From Trachythela sp. YZ-2020 (Eukaryota; Cnidaria; Anthozoa; Malacalcyonacea; Clavulariidae): a stretch of 64,000 nucleotides of DNA. Position 1 is the first letter of the stretch. Every line of letters starts with the position of its first letter. The notes under the pieces were generated by a model that saw only the letters and a program-made list of their open reading frames with translations, did not search any database and had not been told where the DNA came from. Where the stretch lies: contig JADLSH010000382.1 in NCBI GenBank assembly GCA_016169945.1, forward strand, positions 2,666,001 through 2,730,000, in the 5' to 3' direction. This document shows, in pieces, positions 23,743-36,366 of this stretch. The position numbers and the translations under genes are program-made.

Positions 23743-26660
23743 CTAATTGAAAAATATTTGAAGATGTGAAACTTAGTAATAATTTATGTTTGAAACTGCA
23801 CAGTATGCACAAACTGGTGTACATGCTCTGGCTGGTATAACAAGTGAGGTGGGCGTTTTGCTTCTAAATAGAACGTGAATTAGAAAATAGAACCTGAATC
23901 TGGGATATTTTTGTGGAATACAGCATATCTCGCTTTGAAAGCCTCGCCTTTTCAAACCACAATTATTGAAATTAGCATATTTGTTACTGAAAACTGTCAT
24001 AATTAGTTTTTGATTCGGTTTTTCATAATTATATACTTCTAAAGCTCACCAGATCTCCTCACGTTGAGTGAGCGCTATACAAATTAATAAAGTTGTTATC
24101 ATAATTTTAATGATTGAAAAGACTATTTTCCAAAGTTTTCAAACTTTTCTATTGAACGAGGGTGTTTTAGAACGAAAGACAATGAAAATCCCCTGGGTTC
24201 CTCTCGAGAAATGATAGACGCAATTTATCTTGTTTTCAAGTAATCGATCGATTACTTGGGGATTTATTTGTCCCCTCGCCTTGTCGGACGAGGATGAAAA
24301 TCTCTCCAACTTAATACTCGGGCGAAAGAACTTGGTATAAAGGGAAGCCAGAGAAGTACATGGCTTGTATGTTTCTTTGTCACTTTGTTTGTGGCTAGAG
24401 TTTTGTCCGGCATACCTGTTGAATGAATGTGGATTGCGTGGATATTTCATGGGAATAGTCCTAAAGGGGAAAACACTAGGGAAAAATAGCACGGATTGTC
24501 AGTATTATCTATGTTGGTAACCAAATTAGTATCTCTACTTAGCTTGCCATATGTGGTGAAGTTATGGACTTAGTCCATAAAATATTTTGACAAATTTTAT
24601 ATAATATTTTGAATTTTGCAAGAGAGTAGTAAAATGAGCTAAATGCAAAGCAAGATGAACTGTTTGCTAATGAGTAGTGTTTATGCTCCCATGCAAATCT
24701 TTATCCAACATATATATCCGTGTAGTTGTTGCATAATGTATAATTCCAAAACATGAAAAGTAAACTCAACATTAAGGGGCCAGAACTCGACAGAAGCCAG
24801 CTCAATTAATTTTGGCACCCCCAAATGTTTTAGTCACTTCCACGTTTGGGCCCTCAACACGAGAAGTTATCAGACACCCCTCCCGTTGCCTGATAACCAT
24901 GGCAACCATGACACTTGGAGCATATCACATATGTCATGCAGGTTTGTTGATGGCCTTTTGTGCTAGGTCATCTGTCAATGTAATGATGATCATAGTTGAG
25001 TTTTTCGCGCTTAATATATTGGAAATATACTGAAAAGACTCAATCTTCTGAGAGGTTAATAATTGGTTAGTTATTATCGGGCGAGAGCTTGCATTAACAT
25101 ATTTCTAGTTAATTGGTTAACATATATAGTTTGTTACCTTTAACTTGGGAAAATTGCCAACTTGTGACGATGAATGACGTGAATACCCAAACAAGACACA
25201 TCTGTGTAAAATAGAAGTGAAATGTTTGTCGATACAACTCACTCTCCCGTAAAATACCAAAAACATCAGATGCTATTATTCCTAACTAGCATCCTAACAA
25301 AGTGTTAAACTACTGTATGGGTTGGGGAGGTTTTTCTCTTTAATGAAGCTCTTTCCAGTATTCCTGAAAAAAGTTCTTGGAGTTTAAATTTAACCTCTTT
25401 CTAAGTCACAATTTTAGTACAGACTGCTTTGCTATCGTGTGATTTCATTACGCACGAGACCCATCTTTAAGACCCAATGAATAGATGTAGCACTTAGTTT
25501 CGTGTAACACTTAGTGCATATTTGTGAACGCATTTATTAAATATATCAAATTTCTAAGGGTATATAATTTTCCATGCGTCTTAACGCATAAAATAGTATA
25601 AAGTATAGAACAGTCAGTGATTAGGACTGCTTATTGTGCTAAAAACTAAGCAAAAGGCCCATTGGAAGATATCCCTGTGGATCAGGCAGCCACACTGGCA
25701 CACTCTAGTGCCTCTGAGTTGAAGGACTGGCGCATTCCTTTCGCATCCTGGCTGGAACCATTATATGCATCACTAAATCACAGATTAAGGATATACCAGA
25801 TGTTTAACTTCATAGGAATTTGTGTCCTCAAAATTTCCCCTAATGGCGCTTGCTATACGAACATGGCGGCGTGAAAAACACGAACGTTTTTTTTCTTTCG
25901 TGGCCTTTTTAGATCGAAATTTTTTGATAAAACAGTTAAGAGCATCATTGTTAAATGTTTGAGCTGGTTGAAAGCAATGAAGAAGTGAGAAAAGACGAAT
26001 TGTCGGCTTTGTCGCGCGCTTGCTAGGAACATGGTGGCCGTGGAACAACTTTTTACCTGAAGTTACACATCTGTATATATTTCATCTGTGACTAAATCAT
26101 GTCAATATTTTGTCATGGAAGCGCTTGATTCTCAGATACATGTACTATGTAGTATGCCAATTTGTCATATATAACGTTAAAGCTGGTTTGTATAAGATAT
26201 TCAATTTAAATATGCTTTGATCAAAATGCTTTGAGTAAACTTTCTCAAGCAGAAAAATTTAACTGAAAGAGAAAGTCTAATGACGTCAATGTAAACACAT
26301 TAAAGGTCTAAACACTTTTTTGTCGAAACATTTATTGCGTGATATATAGCAATTTTGCTTTATATCACACAATAAACGTTAATTCGATAAAAAGTCACCT
26401 ATTGATACATAGTCGCGCGTTATCAAACTTTAAGGAGAAAACTTTTGAATAAACTCTCTCAGGAAGAGATTGATACAGCCGGTTAAACCGGTCAATAAGT
26501 ACGCGACATATTGCGGCATTCTAGCTTGTCCAAACAACTTAGTATTTATAACTAGCAAAAAATGCAACTTTAATTGCGATATAGTTTATAGTTTTATTTC
26601 GGTACATATTCAGATTTGTACAATAACACTTATCTACAATATACTTTAACTTCTACTTAC
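23743..26660. other. Sequence upstream of propeller A, no gene recognised
   Basis: An open frame of 117 codons (24492-24139, minus) has no domain I recognise. Two GCGCTTGCTA-(T/G)-GAACATGG-type motifs at 25847 and 26017 look like pieces of a dispersed repeat. Any 5' exons of the propeller gene should be here or further right. Confidence 0.35.
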
Positions 26661-26753
26661 CTTGCATTAATTGAAAATGATCAACATCAATGACACTGTG
26701 GTTTGTAGATACACCTGAAAACGCTACTATATTGAAGACTTTGTCTTTCACTG
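26661..26753 (-). CDS. Candidate upstream exon of the propeller gene (unconfirmed)
   Basis: 93-bp open stretch with acceptor atttatatAG and strong donor GCAAG|GTAAGT. It reads AVKDKVFNIVAFSGVSTNH then SVIDVDHFQLMQ. It exits in phase 1, which is what the first propeller A exon needs. No domain is recognised. It may instead be a chance or repeat-derived exon. Confidence 0.25.
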
Positions 26754-27885
26754 CTATATAAATTATCTAATTTGCAATACTATAGCTGTTTCACAGCAAG
26801 ATATGCACAATGCTTGGACACCATGCTGCCATCATTAGCAAACGAAACTATCGAAGTTCCAAACAAGGCTTCTTTTTTAGCCTGCGTATATAAGAGTTAA
26901 GTTATCCACATTAACAAAATATATTGTTACAATCATATAGCTAACTAAAAATATAATATAGGCTACATTGCCATTGGCACAAGTTATAACTATAATTATT
27001 AGGAAGTCGATTTACAATTGATGTAAATAGCTCCCGTGTAAAATCGCGTGGGAGTCGTGTGAACACCAATATGGAAGCTTTTAAATCCTATAATTGCATG
27101 CATGGGAATTATTTGCAGTACAATGAAACGAATTACATTTTCTATACGTAGCAAGATCGGGGGATGATTAATATAATTATATACATTATTGACAGATCGT
27201 TGCAGTGAAGACTTCCAATCCTATACGTACTTGCTATTTTTTCGACTAAGTGTAGACATATAAAATTTCTATTATAGTTAATATTACCAGTTGAAAAATT
27301 ATTTTAGACATTTCTCATGACATAGATTAATCATCTGCGTGTAATATTTCAGATTAGTATAAATTTTGCATACGAAATGAGCTTTCCTGCGTTCTGATTG
27401 GTTATTATTGCACTAGTATCTGATTTATTTACTAGCTCTAGTAAATAATGCTTTTCAAAGAAAAGAATGGCCTTTGTTTGTTTGAAAACCTTTTTAAACG
27501 AAAAAAAAAAACCAAAAAAAGAACAAAAAGTTTTTGTTTTTCTATAGAAGGTAAGACGCCTTTTGTAATAAACTTTTTTTTAACTTTTTTTGAATCTAAA
27601 ATCCCGTGAAAAACCGTGATATCCGTGAAACTTTGTCCGTTTTGTTTGTTTCAAGTTTTAAAAAATATACTTTAAAGGCTGGCAAAAAATGTGGGTTAAT
27701 AATATTTTCAAATAAATATTTTTTATATATTTATATATATATATATATCTCTGACTCTATGGTAATGTTTCATTTTGTTTTTTTTTTTTTTTTTTTTTCA
27801 ATTTATTTATATATATATAATATGTTTTCAGAAACTCTTTTGTGAGATTTGTATACTAGCCATATTATTGTCATTTTTCAGTTTT

Positions 27886-27916
<31 letters not shown>

Positions 27917-29357
27917 CAGAACCAGAATCTCAACAATATATTTTAAATAATTAAATCACTCAATTAATTTTATCATTTATCTTTCATAGGCATTGATCTT
28001 TGATTTATTCTTTGTGTTTTTGTGCTTTATTTTGTGCTTTTGCTGAGGCTGGAAAATGTGTCGAAAATAAATTTTCGCAAAAAGTAAAAAATTAGTACAG
28101 TGAGTACATTCTCCACATTCTACAAACGTAACCAGTCAGCCTGTCTCAGCCTGTCCTAAGTGTTATATTCTAAAAACAGAGATTTAGTATATAAAAAAAT
28201 TTCTGTTCTCGAAAAAAGGAAAAGCTTTGAAAGTGCGTGCGAAAAAAAAACACTGCCACTGCACATAAAAAAAAAATTGTAAAACAATTTTGAGCTTGCA
28301 ATTTCTGAATTTTTAAACTTTTATTTAATGAATTTTTAATTTTTTATTTCAAATTTATGTTTAAACATTTATTCGCTCAGGCTCAGGATTATGTGTATTG
28401 GTTTCGATTCACTCGTCTCGGTGTTAAATTGAATATTCACTGCCTTTCGCTCTCGGCGATAATTATTAAAACAGAAGAAAATCACTCCCCATGTGTTTCA
28501 AAATGGTTTTCCAAATTTGAAATATTGTTTGGATTTTAGGGAATATATTGTTATTGTTTGATATGTTGCCATACGTTACCATTGAAAATAGCTCAATGGG
28601 CATCATGTCAAATGTTCAGCATGGTTAAACACTAAACGCGCTCAGTTGTACGGAGGAACAGATTTGCTAATCTAGCAGTCGCCAACATGCCATATAAGTA
28701 TTAAGGATCACCAGAAATGAAATTTTATGTTCTCCAATTTCCTTATTATGTATATATATATAATATAGTTAACATTAAATAATGATATTCGTTCACAGCG
28801 TCTCGTTAGTTTTAGTATATATGATATTAAGAGATAATTCGTAAATGGAAATTATTACAAAGATTGCATTATCATATACCAATGAATCATATTGGTCGGA
28901 TAATGTCTTGCTATAAATACAGACGAAATACTTCGCATCTGTCAAATTAGTTCAGTTTTCAACTCTTTTTTTTTAAAACGATATCTTGATTTTTTTAATG
29001 CCTTCTTCCATGATTTTCTATTTAACAATATTTTGTTGGGATTGATTTCTACTATTTTCCGGTTATTTTTGCAAACTAATCATGATGCTTTTCCATTAGC
29101 TTTAGGCGAAAATTTACCTGCTGCAAGGGCAAAATTTCTCTCTCCAGAAAGTCGCGATGCTTTTTATTATATTATCTTTAACCAGGGTAAAACCCGTCAG
29201 CAAAGCTGTTATCAATGGGTGCCCTTTCACCTTTGCTTTAGTTCATTCTAATGTAACCGTAGATCATAGACTAGGTCTTTTGTCAAATACTATAAAATTC
29301 AATTACATTTTTGCTTGGCGGCTGACAAAAATGCAAATATTTGAAAGATAAATCGCT
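26754..29357. other. Very AT-rich, no gene seen
   Basis: Long T and A tracts (27478-27600, 27780-27800, 27880-27917) and a (TA)n run near 27732. Short ORFs only. Nothing supportable. Confidence 0.4.
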
Positions 29358-30595
29358 ATGTCTAGCTCAGAATCGTCCTCTAATGCTGACGAAGACTCTT
29401 ACGGTTGCCCTGAATATGAAATTGAAGATGAAATATCTAAACCAAGAGATTGAGAGGTGCAAAAACGTTTCCTGAGAAGAGTATAATTATACGGACCTCT
29501 CTTACGATAACGCTATCAAAATCTCGAAGTTAGATTCATTGTTTGATCGTAGATCAGCTGCTTGCCTCAAACTCTTTGAAGAAGCCCAAGATCAAGATCA
29601 TAAATTACACTCATTAGTTCCTCAGGAAAAAGTCTGTTCATATTCCCTAAGACGATGTAGTAAATTCTCTATACCTCGAATTCGAACTGATCGGTATAAG
29701 AACTCATTCATAATCGCTAACAGTCTTCAACAATAGTTTAATTTTTTTTAATTGCATGTAAGATAACCATATTCTAATCTAATTTTTACCTATTATGTAT
29801 ATATTATTAGGTCCTGTTATTATTGTACATCGTATACAATTCAGTTGTTTTTATTGTAACTGCAAATTACGATTATTAAAGTCAATCAATCAAATCAATC
29901 AAATCGAAACGACGTCAAATGATGGATATGAGAGTGAGCCTTCCCACGCCGTCCAGGAGGAACTGCTAGACAATCTAGACGCTTTAGCATACACTGACGA
30001 GCCTCTAGCTGACGATTCGTGGGTCGATGAATATGTTCAAAGACAAGAATAATATCCCAGGGAAATAGAACAATTAAGTCTTTGATTAAGCGGGCAAAAC
30101 TCAGTGAGCTCTTGGTAAGATAATCAAACAATTTTCTCTTTGTGTGGCCGCCATATTGGCATATTGAAAGTTTGAACATTTGTTTATTCAAAAAACGACA
30201 ACTAAAACATACCTTTTCTATGTGCAATTGTGGTAACAGTAATACCGAAAATGTACAGGTAGTAGAGGCAAAGGAATGTCGCTGTTGCACGAACTACCGA
30301 ACTGTGTCGCTGCCTTGTCTTCAGAGGACAAAGATAAATCTGATGTCACTATATTTTGGTCTGAAATAAATTTTTATCCTACTGCACATGTGTCCTAAAA
30401 TGTAGCCCTCTGGCTCTGTATTTTTAGGTTTCTTCGTGTGGTGGCATATAGACAATTTACAACACTTGTTTATGGTCGTTTGAAAGACAAGCGAATACCA
30501 TTGCCAGCGCTTGTGCTTACCATGCTATCCGCACAGCTTTCAAACAAAGGGACGATGACTTTAGAGGATATGAAGATCTGGAGGAAGAGGACTAA
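29358..30595 (+). pseudogene. P2X7-receptor-C-terminus-like protein relic
   Basis: ATG at 29358 opens an acidic Ser-rich N-terminus (MSSSESSSNADEDSYG). After a LINE insertion the chain resumes with LDNLDALAYTDEPLADDSWV, then a Cys cluster CNCGNSNTENVQVVEAKECR-CC, then FLRVVAYRQFTTLVYGRLK followed by KDKRIPLPA. In the next frame it ends ACAYHAIRTAFKQRDDDFRG-YEDLEEED and stop. This order (acidic head, C-x-C-x-x-(C) with ECxCC, AYRxF, IPxCAYxAIR, F-x-G-(Y/F)-E) is what I know from the P2X7-C-like zinc-binding proteins common in cnidarians and fishes. Damage: the LINE, a Cys-to-Ser change in CGNS, and a two-base GC insertion at about 30506. Function cannot be stated. It converges on the Kolobok relic to its right. 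Confidence 0.65.
29450..29908 (+). mobile_element. LINE 3' end with AATC tail
   Basis: C-terminal RT remnant: EVQKRFLRR, then SYDNAIKISKLDSLFDRRSA, CLKLFEEAQDQDHKLHSLVP and RIRTDRYKNSFI with a stop at 29736. The Q-(K/R)-R-x-L-R-I, RR-x-x-x-C-x-K-F and (T/S)-x-R-(Y/F)-x-x-SF-I blocks are the usual end of CR1/L2-like ORF2. An AT-rich 3' UTR follows, then ATTAAAG and AATCAATCAAATCAATCAAA, a short tandem 3' tail typical of these clades. Confidence 0.8.
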
Positions 30596-30914
30596 ATTCA
30601 CTATAAATTCATATAGCACATAAATTCATTAATGTTTATATCACATAATGATATGTCGTCAACTTTGATTTATATTTTCAAATTGTTAACATTAAAATAG
30701 TGTTTCCCAACCTCGTACCCAAGGTCTTTTCTCTCCCAATAAAGTAGGGTGCATTGCTCCTAGAACACTTCTTGAATAAGAAACTACTTTATATCAAAGA
30801 TTGGACACTGCACTTTTACAAACTTATTTATTTTGGTTTTTAGGGCAATCTTTAACATTTTTGTGACCTTTCATTGCCCCCCCCCCCAATTGTTTCCAAA
30901 ACTACTTTGCCTAT

Positions 30915-33177
30915 GCTTCCTACTCAAGGAAAAAGTGTTGGACTGCACTTTCACATTCCAACCACAGCCTCCCCATTCTTGAATTTTGGATAGACGACAT
31001 GAACACCATTGCTCAACACCATTCTTCATTCTGTTTTTCGGTTAAGGTTTTGGTTGTAATGAATACCAGCAAGTGCATGCCTAAAATGGCATGCCTGGAT
31101 AGCTGTACCCAATTATTTTTGGTGAAAGTTGGTTCAATACTGTATGAAAACCTTCCAGACAGCATGTCTGACCAAGAAGAGATGCGTATATTTTATACCA
31201 TTCATCAATTTCTTATTTGTAAGGACAGCCTGCATTTTCTCATATGCAATGGGGTCTGAAAAAGATTACAAGAACATCTTTTTTATTATACAAGTGATAC
31301 TATAATTGTACCTGCAAGTTAGGAACATAATTATACTATTAATCCTCTAGTATATAAATCCCCAGAGGGCTTATTTACTTTATTCTATCTGTTATGAGAG
31401 GAAGATTATTGGAGGGGTATTTATTTGGTTTAGCCAAATATGTAGGGTAAAAATGACTAACTAACTTCCATAAATATGATCAATACATAAACATTTTCGT
31501 TTTGAATACAAGAACGCTTAATAGCAAGATTACCACACTGTATCACAGATATGTTAGCTACTAACCTTCCTCGAGCCACTTGCGTGGTTGAATCTCATCT
31601 TCATGTGCACACTTGTCAAATACAGGTTATTTTAGATTCTTGTGTTTGTTGACAACATGGCTGAAGAACGATGTTAACTTAGCCAACGTCTCCATTTTCA
31701 TTTTGTGTCGTCCTGGCACTCCAAAATATACAAGCCTGTTATTACAATTTCACTATATAATAAATAACCGAGGATGCCTGCAATTATAGGGCAGGAAAGG
31801 ATATGCAGTAAAAATCTAATTTACTATTTTAACAACATACTCTTCTTCAGATGCCAAATGTCAAAATAATGTTTGATGTTGGCCTGCTCTCCCCTCATGT
31901 GCTTTGCAATTGCTGAATGTCTATCAGAAACAAAAGTCTTCAGAATTAAGCCACTGCCCAGAAGATATTCCATACACCGTACAAAACCATGGTACTCCAT
32001 TGCAGTACTGCTACCCACTTAATTTCTCTAGAAATATAAAATAGATAAATTGAATTGTCTAAAGGTGTATTCTTGATGGAGATCAGTAAATGGTTTTTGT
32101 CTGATTCCCATAGGATGATTGCAAATTTCCCCTGGAGGCAATGTTTTTCAGCGAATAGTATCCCAAAGGTTAGACCTGCTCTCCTACAATTTGTACTTTC
32201 TAACATACCTGCACTGAACAACAAAATACTGTATAGGCACAGTACTTGGCACTGTGACCCATGCTGTCATGCCTTCCATGACAAGCTACTATCAGGTCAC
32301 CATGGTTTTTCGTTTTCAGTTGGTAATCCCAGATCCCTCTTGGTACTTTTCCAATGGATGAAAATCCCAGTGAATAATTTTTCCTACAAATACAATGTAC
32401 AAGTACCATAAAACACTGCTACGTGACCACTGACATTGCCTTGGTAAATAGTTACACATCACTGCGTGAAATATGATGCAATTTGTTCCAAAGTCCAAAA
32501 TACTCGCGTCTTTTGTTCAGATAGAAGGTCGAGGTTTCTCACTAGTTGAAGATCCTTCCACAAATGTATGTATACGCTATCCAATTATTATACGTTTCAA
32601 ATCCAAATGTTCACGTTTGTTGACGTAGAAGGTTGAGGCTCCTCGCCAGTTCACCGTCTTTCCACAAATGCTATCTATAAATTGTAAAACACTTATGAGA
32701 CTTATTTTAAAATTATACAGCAAAGCCCAAGGTAATATATATATAAAACCAACACGACAAAAACACGCACGATTCGAACATTTTGATACAAAATAAAATA
32801 CAATAAATACACGAGAAAATACATACATTCCCAGTCTGCTGTATGCGCATACTACGTTCGCTCTCCAAATATTTTGACAGCAGAGAAGGCACGGAAGTAA
32901 TTCCAATTTCATCACGCTTAAGCTTCGGGATCTTGTACTTCTCTACAGTGTCGGAACTGTATTCAAAGCAGTCTTCCGTGAAATGTTCAGAGCACACAAC
33001 TGAACCTACACTTGGCATCCATTGGTCTCTTTTCCGCCGAATGAAGTATATCCATTTCTTTCGTCTGCTTTTCGCAATTTTCCTGTAATCGTCCCAATAA
33101 GGTATACGATATAAAGATATACCATTTTTCGAATTGGCTGTGTTGTTACAGCCATAGACAACGCACCGTTCCGGCAT
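30915..33177 (-). pseudogene. Kolobok-like transposase with THAP domain (degenerate)
   Basis: From ATG 33177 (minus): THAP zinc finger MPERCVVYGCNNTANSKNG, then IPYWDDYRKI, RRKKWIYFIRRKRDQWMP and VVCSEHF (C2CH), with a donor-like AAT|GTATGT at about 32833. Further left: GKVPRGIWDYQLKTKNHG, CHGRHDSMGHSAKYCAYT, SSTAMEYHGFVRCMEYLLGS, TFVSDRHSAIAKHM, IKHYFDIWHLKKS (the D-x-x-H motif), FFSHVVNKHKNLK, DKCAHEDEIQPRKWLEEG, DPIAYEKMQAVLTNKK, CCLEGFHTVLNQLSPKII, HALAGIHYNQNLNRKTE and VYPKFKNGEAVV. This order is that of Kolobok transposases. An in-frame TAA just before SSTAMEY, frame jumps, and His where the first catalytic Asp is expected (CHGRHDS) show it is dead. Some gaps may be introns. Confidence 0.75.
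32500..32675. repeat. Imperfect tandem duplication inside the transposase relic
   Basis: 32512-32570 and 32611-32670 share GTAGAAGGTTGAGG / ATAGAAGGTCGAGG, CTC(A/G)CTAGTTGAAGATC-like and TTCCACAAATG. One duplicated block of about 100 bp lies between the THAP exon and the catalytic core. Confidence 0.6.
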
Positions 33178-33249
33178 TAGTTCGAAAAACGCAAAGGATA
33201 CCACCAGCGAAAATATATGTTTTTTATTAGGAAGACGGCGTGCTTCCAA

Positions 33250-35816
33250 ATTATAGGTGTTTAGAGGTATATATCTCAGAAAATATAGAACTAAATCAAA
33301 AAAGGCTCCAGAACTTATAAACTAACTTTTTTATAATATAATTCAACAATAGACGTATTTTACGATAGAAGTACAGTCGTGATTTGTGTCCGAACTATAC
33401 TATATCTGCCAAAAATGAAAAATATTGCAATGCTTTGAACGGTGATCCTTCATTACATACAACTACTAACTCTTCTGACGTAAGAACTCCACCCAAAACA
33501 TTGCAGTGTTTTTAATCGTTTTCATGCATCAGTTCAGACACAAACCATTGATGACATTTGAGGAGTTTCTACATCATGTTTCCATTGACTATATGCATGC
33601 CGATGATTGTATCTATAGATGCGTGTCCTTAAGAATACTGTGCTTGAGTAATTTGAGTTTAGTATATTTTGTGAGATTCATCATACGCATATCGATGACT
33701 ATATATTTTATAGGCTGATAAACATCGAAATAGATTGAACTATTTGTCAAGAAAGAAATTTGATCATCATTTTAGTCAGCAGTTATAGTACGTTAGGGAT
33801 TTTCGACAGGAAGTTCACTTCTGTTGTTCAGATTTTTGCCGTTTAAGCTCGACACTAGGAACGAACGATAACAATCTCTACGAAGTTGAGGAATGAAAAG
33901 TTCACCATGCAGCTCATGTAATATAGGGAAACTACACTATCTGCGTAGTTCGTCTTCTTACAGTGCGTATTGCGTGTATTGTAAATTGTCGTGACTAATG
34001 ATCCGTTGCATTGTTTATTTCCATATTAAAAATAGTGTATTGATGGAGAACTGTACGTGATGCACAAGGTGTGGTTGGTTCGCAGGATTCTTTTAAAACT
34101 ACATCGAGCTGTTCTTGCTAGTTGTCTATGTAGTTGCGATCGTATTGACGGATACGGATGATCCGTAATCGGGCCAATTAGTCCATCGCTTTGATTTCTG
34201 TACATGTACTATACTGTTCTCCTAGAGATTACATTACTATATTGTCAAAGAGCAGTGTCAAATACTCCACTATCTCGTGAAGTATCGTCGTCAACCTGAG
34301 TCAAGTTGGAATCTGTGCTCTGTTTTGGACCTTCTTCAAAAGTGTTTCCCGATATTGACATCATCGTTTCGTTCACATCTTGATAAGGTCTCACGTTTAT
34401 ATAAGTTCTCTGAAAAATAAGGAAACGAAAGGAAATTGACGTGGATCTATTTCTGGTTTTTAGTACAATTATTAGCCGGTTGTGAAGTCTCGTTCAAACT
34501 TTCTCGCTTGAGCACAAGCGCAAGCTACTGTAAGATTTGAAAGATTATTGGAAGAAAAATACAATTCATTATCTATACGAGTCTAGGTTTATGCAACAAT
34601 GTGCTCCTTTCTCATTGCTTGAACTCTCCACCCGCGCCTTGTACAGCATATTGGAGATAAATAAGCTTTGGTATTGGTTGATTTGGGAAAATGCAATACG
34701 CACGTGACGACGAACGAGCACAGTGTTGTATAAACTTATATACAACTATACTATTAGAAATACATGCATGCAGCAACCCCTCGCCCCAGCTGAACATCGA
34801 CCAACACTACATTCCAAAACATTACTATTTACGAAGCCTTTTCCTCTCAAAATATGCAAGGCAATGGGTGATTGGCTCGAAACCAGAATAAACTTCGTCA
34901 GAATAGGGTCATGAAAGACGAGAGCTGAGATTTCTTAATTTTTTAACTGGAAAATGGCAGTTGCAGCAGGAAATGGGATTCGGTAAATTAATGCTCGAAT
35001 TAATGGCCGAGTCGGGTATCTGGGTTTAATTAAGACAAAATTTTGGCTTGGAAAATTAATTGAATCCCCCACACCCCTCTTCACGACGCACTCAAAAGCT
35101 ATCGCCATATGAAATGCATTACTTGACGTAAACACTATGTTTCCGTTCATTGCAAATTAATGTGAGATAAAAATAGGGAAATAAGTAATAATAAATTTTG
35201 GGTTAAGGATTTTTGGAAGGAATAAACAATGACTTTTGTTTCAAGTAATGGAAGCACTGTAGCCATGGCAGCACGATTAATAATACATTTTCTTTGCAGC
35301 ACAAAACACGTTACAACTACAAGAACGTAAAAATAATTAAAATATTAGTTGTTTTAGCCATAGAAATCCGAAATCATGTTGCAGGTATGTTCTTATGCAT
35401 TCTATAAGCTTCAAATTGATGTTAAATGCAACCTTCCGTGCACTAAAACGTTTCGAAAAGTTCATAAAACTAAACTGAATTTTGCCGATAAATTAGTTTT
35501 TGAAATGAAATCAGTTGAAAATATTCAATTCCCTCGTAAAAATGATTTCGGTTTCCTTTTAATTTATAGTTATTTGATAACATAAAATATAGGATACTCT
35601 AAATAATCCCGATCCTAATATCAGATCAATACAAAATATAAGAACAGACAACGAATGCTATTCTATATCAGTTATAAATCAGTCTATAAACCCCGTTTCT
35701 TGTGCCAAATCATATACATGTTATCCAAGACCACGACATAACAACGTCGTTAAAATACATAGAACATATAGACGTGGACATTGTCCTGCCAGCTGCCTTC
35801 ATGTTCCAATAAATAA
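33250..35816. other. No gene recognised
   Basis: Only short open frames without domains. One or both ends of the Kolobok-like element might be here, but I could not match terminal repeats by eye. Confidence 0.4.
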
Positions 35817-35939
35817 CCCGCCGATTTAGTCCCGCTATGCAAATTTGTTCGTGTTCACTGACGGTGAAAACAATCAATTTCTAAAGAAATGAATAATGAT
35901 AATGAATTGAAATTTGCATAGCGGGACCAAATCGGCGGG
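35817..35939. mobile_element. Palindromic MITE, copy 2
   Basis: CCCGCCGATTTAGTCCCGCT at the left is mirrored by AGCGGGACCAAATCGGCGGG at the right. The centre AACAATCAATTTCTAAAGAA is identical to the copy at 20866-21018. It abuts the LINE fragment to its right. Confidence 0.8.
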
Positions 35940-35954
35940 CTGGCTACGCCACTG

Positions 35955-36366
35955 ATCTCTGATGACCCCAAATGGAATACTCGCGTCTCAAATATTTGCA
36001 AAATGGTTTATTCGTGCCTATACTTCTTACGACAATTGAAACGTGCTAAGCTACCATCTAATGATTTGGCTTTGTTTTACGTCACGGTTATTCGCCATGC
36101 AGTTATCGAGTATGCATGCGAATTATTCCACGACTCGCTACCGCAGTCCGCAGTACCTAGCTGATGATCTTGAAAGACTTCAGAAACGTGCATTTCGTGT
36201 AATTTTTCCTGATTTGCATTACAAAGAAATCTTGGGAACCATGAACATTCTGTCATTGTATGATCGAAGACAAAATCTAACAACAAATTTGTGTGAGGAA
36301 ATAGTTAATAACCCCAAACATAAACTAAATGAGTTGCTGCCACCATTAAATAATGATGACCATTAA
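35955..36366 (+). mobile_element. LINE RT C-terminal fragment
   Basis: Reads DDPKWNTRVSNICK, CLYFLRQLKRAKLPSNDLAL, FYVTVIRHAVIEYACELFHD, then in another frame DDLERLQKRAFRVIFPDLHY and a stop after PPLNNDDH (36366). This is the segment of CR1-like ORF2 after the RT core (L-x-x-L-K-R-A, EYACxLFH, LExxQKRAxRIIFP). 5'-truncated and frameshifted; a different copy from the one at 29.5 kb. Confidence 0.8.

Noticed and set aside
24139..24492. 117-codon minus-strand ORF as a gene
   Set aside because: No recognisable domain, no splice context with neighbours; cannot be supported.
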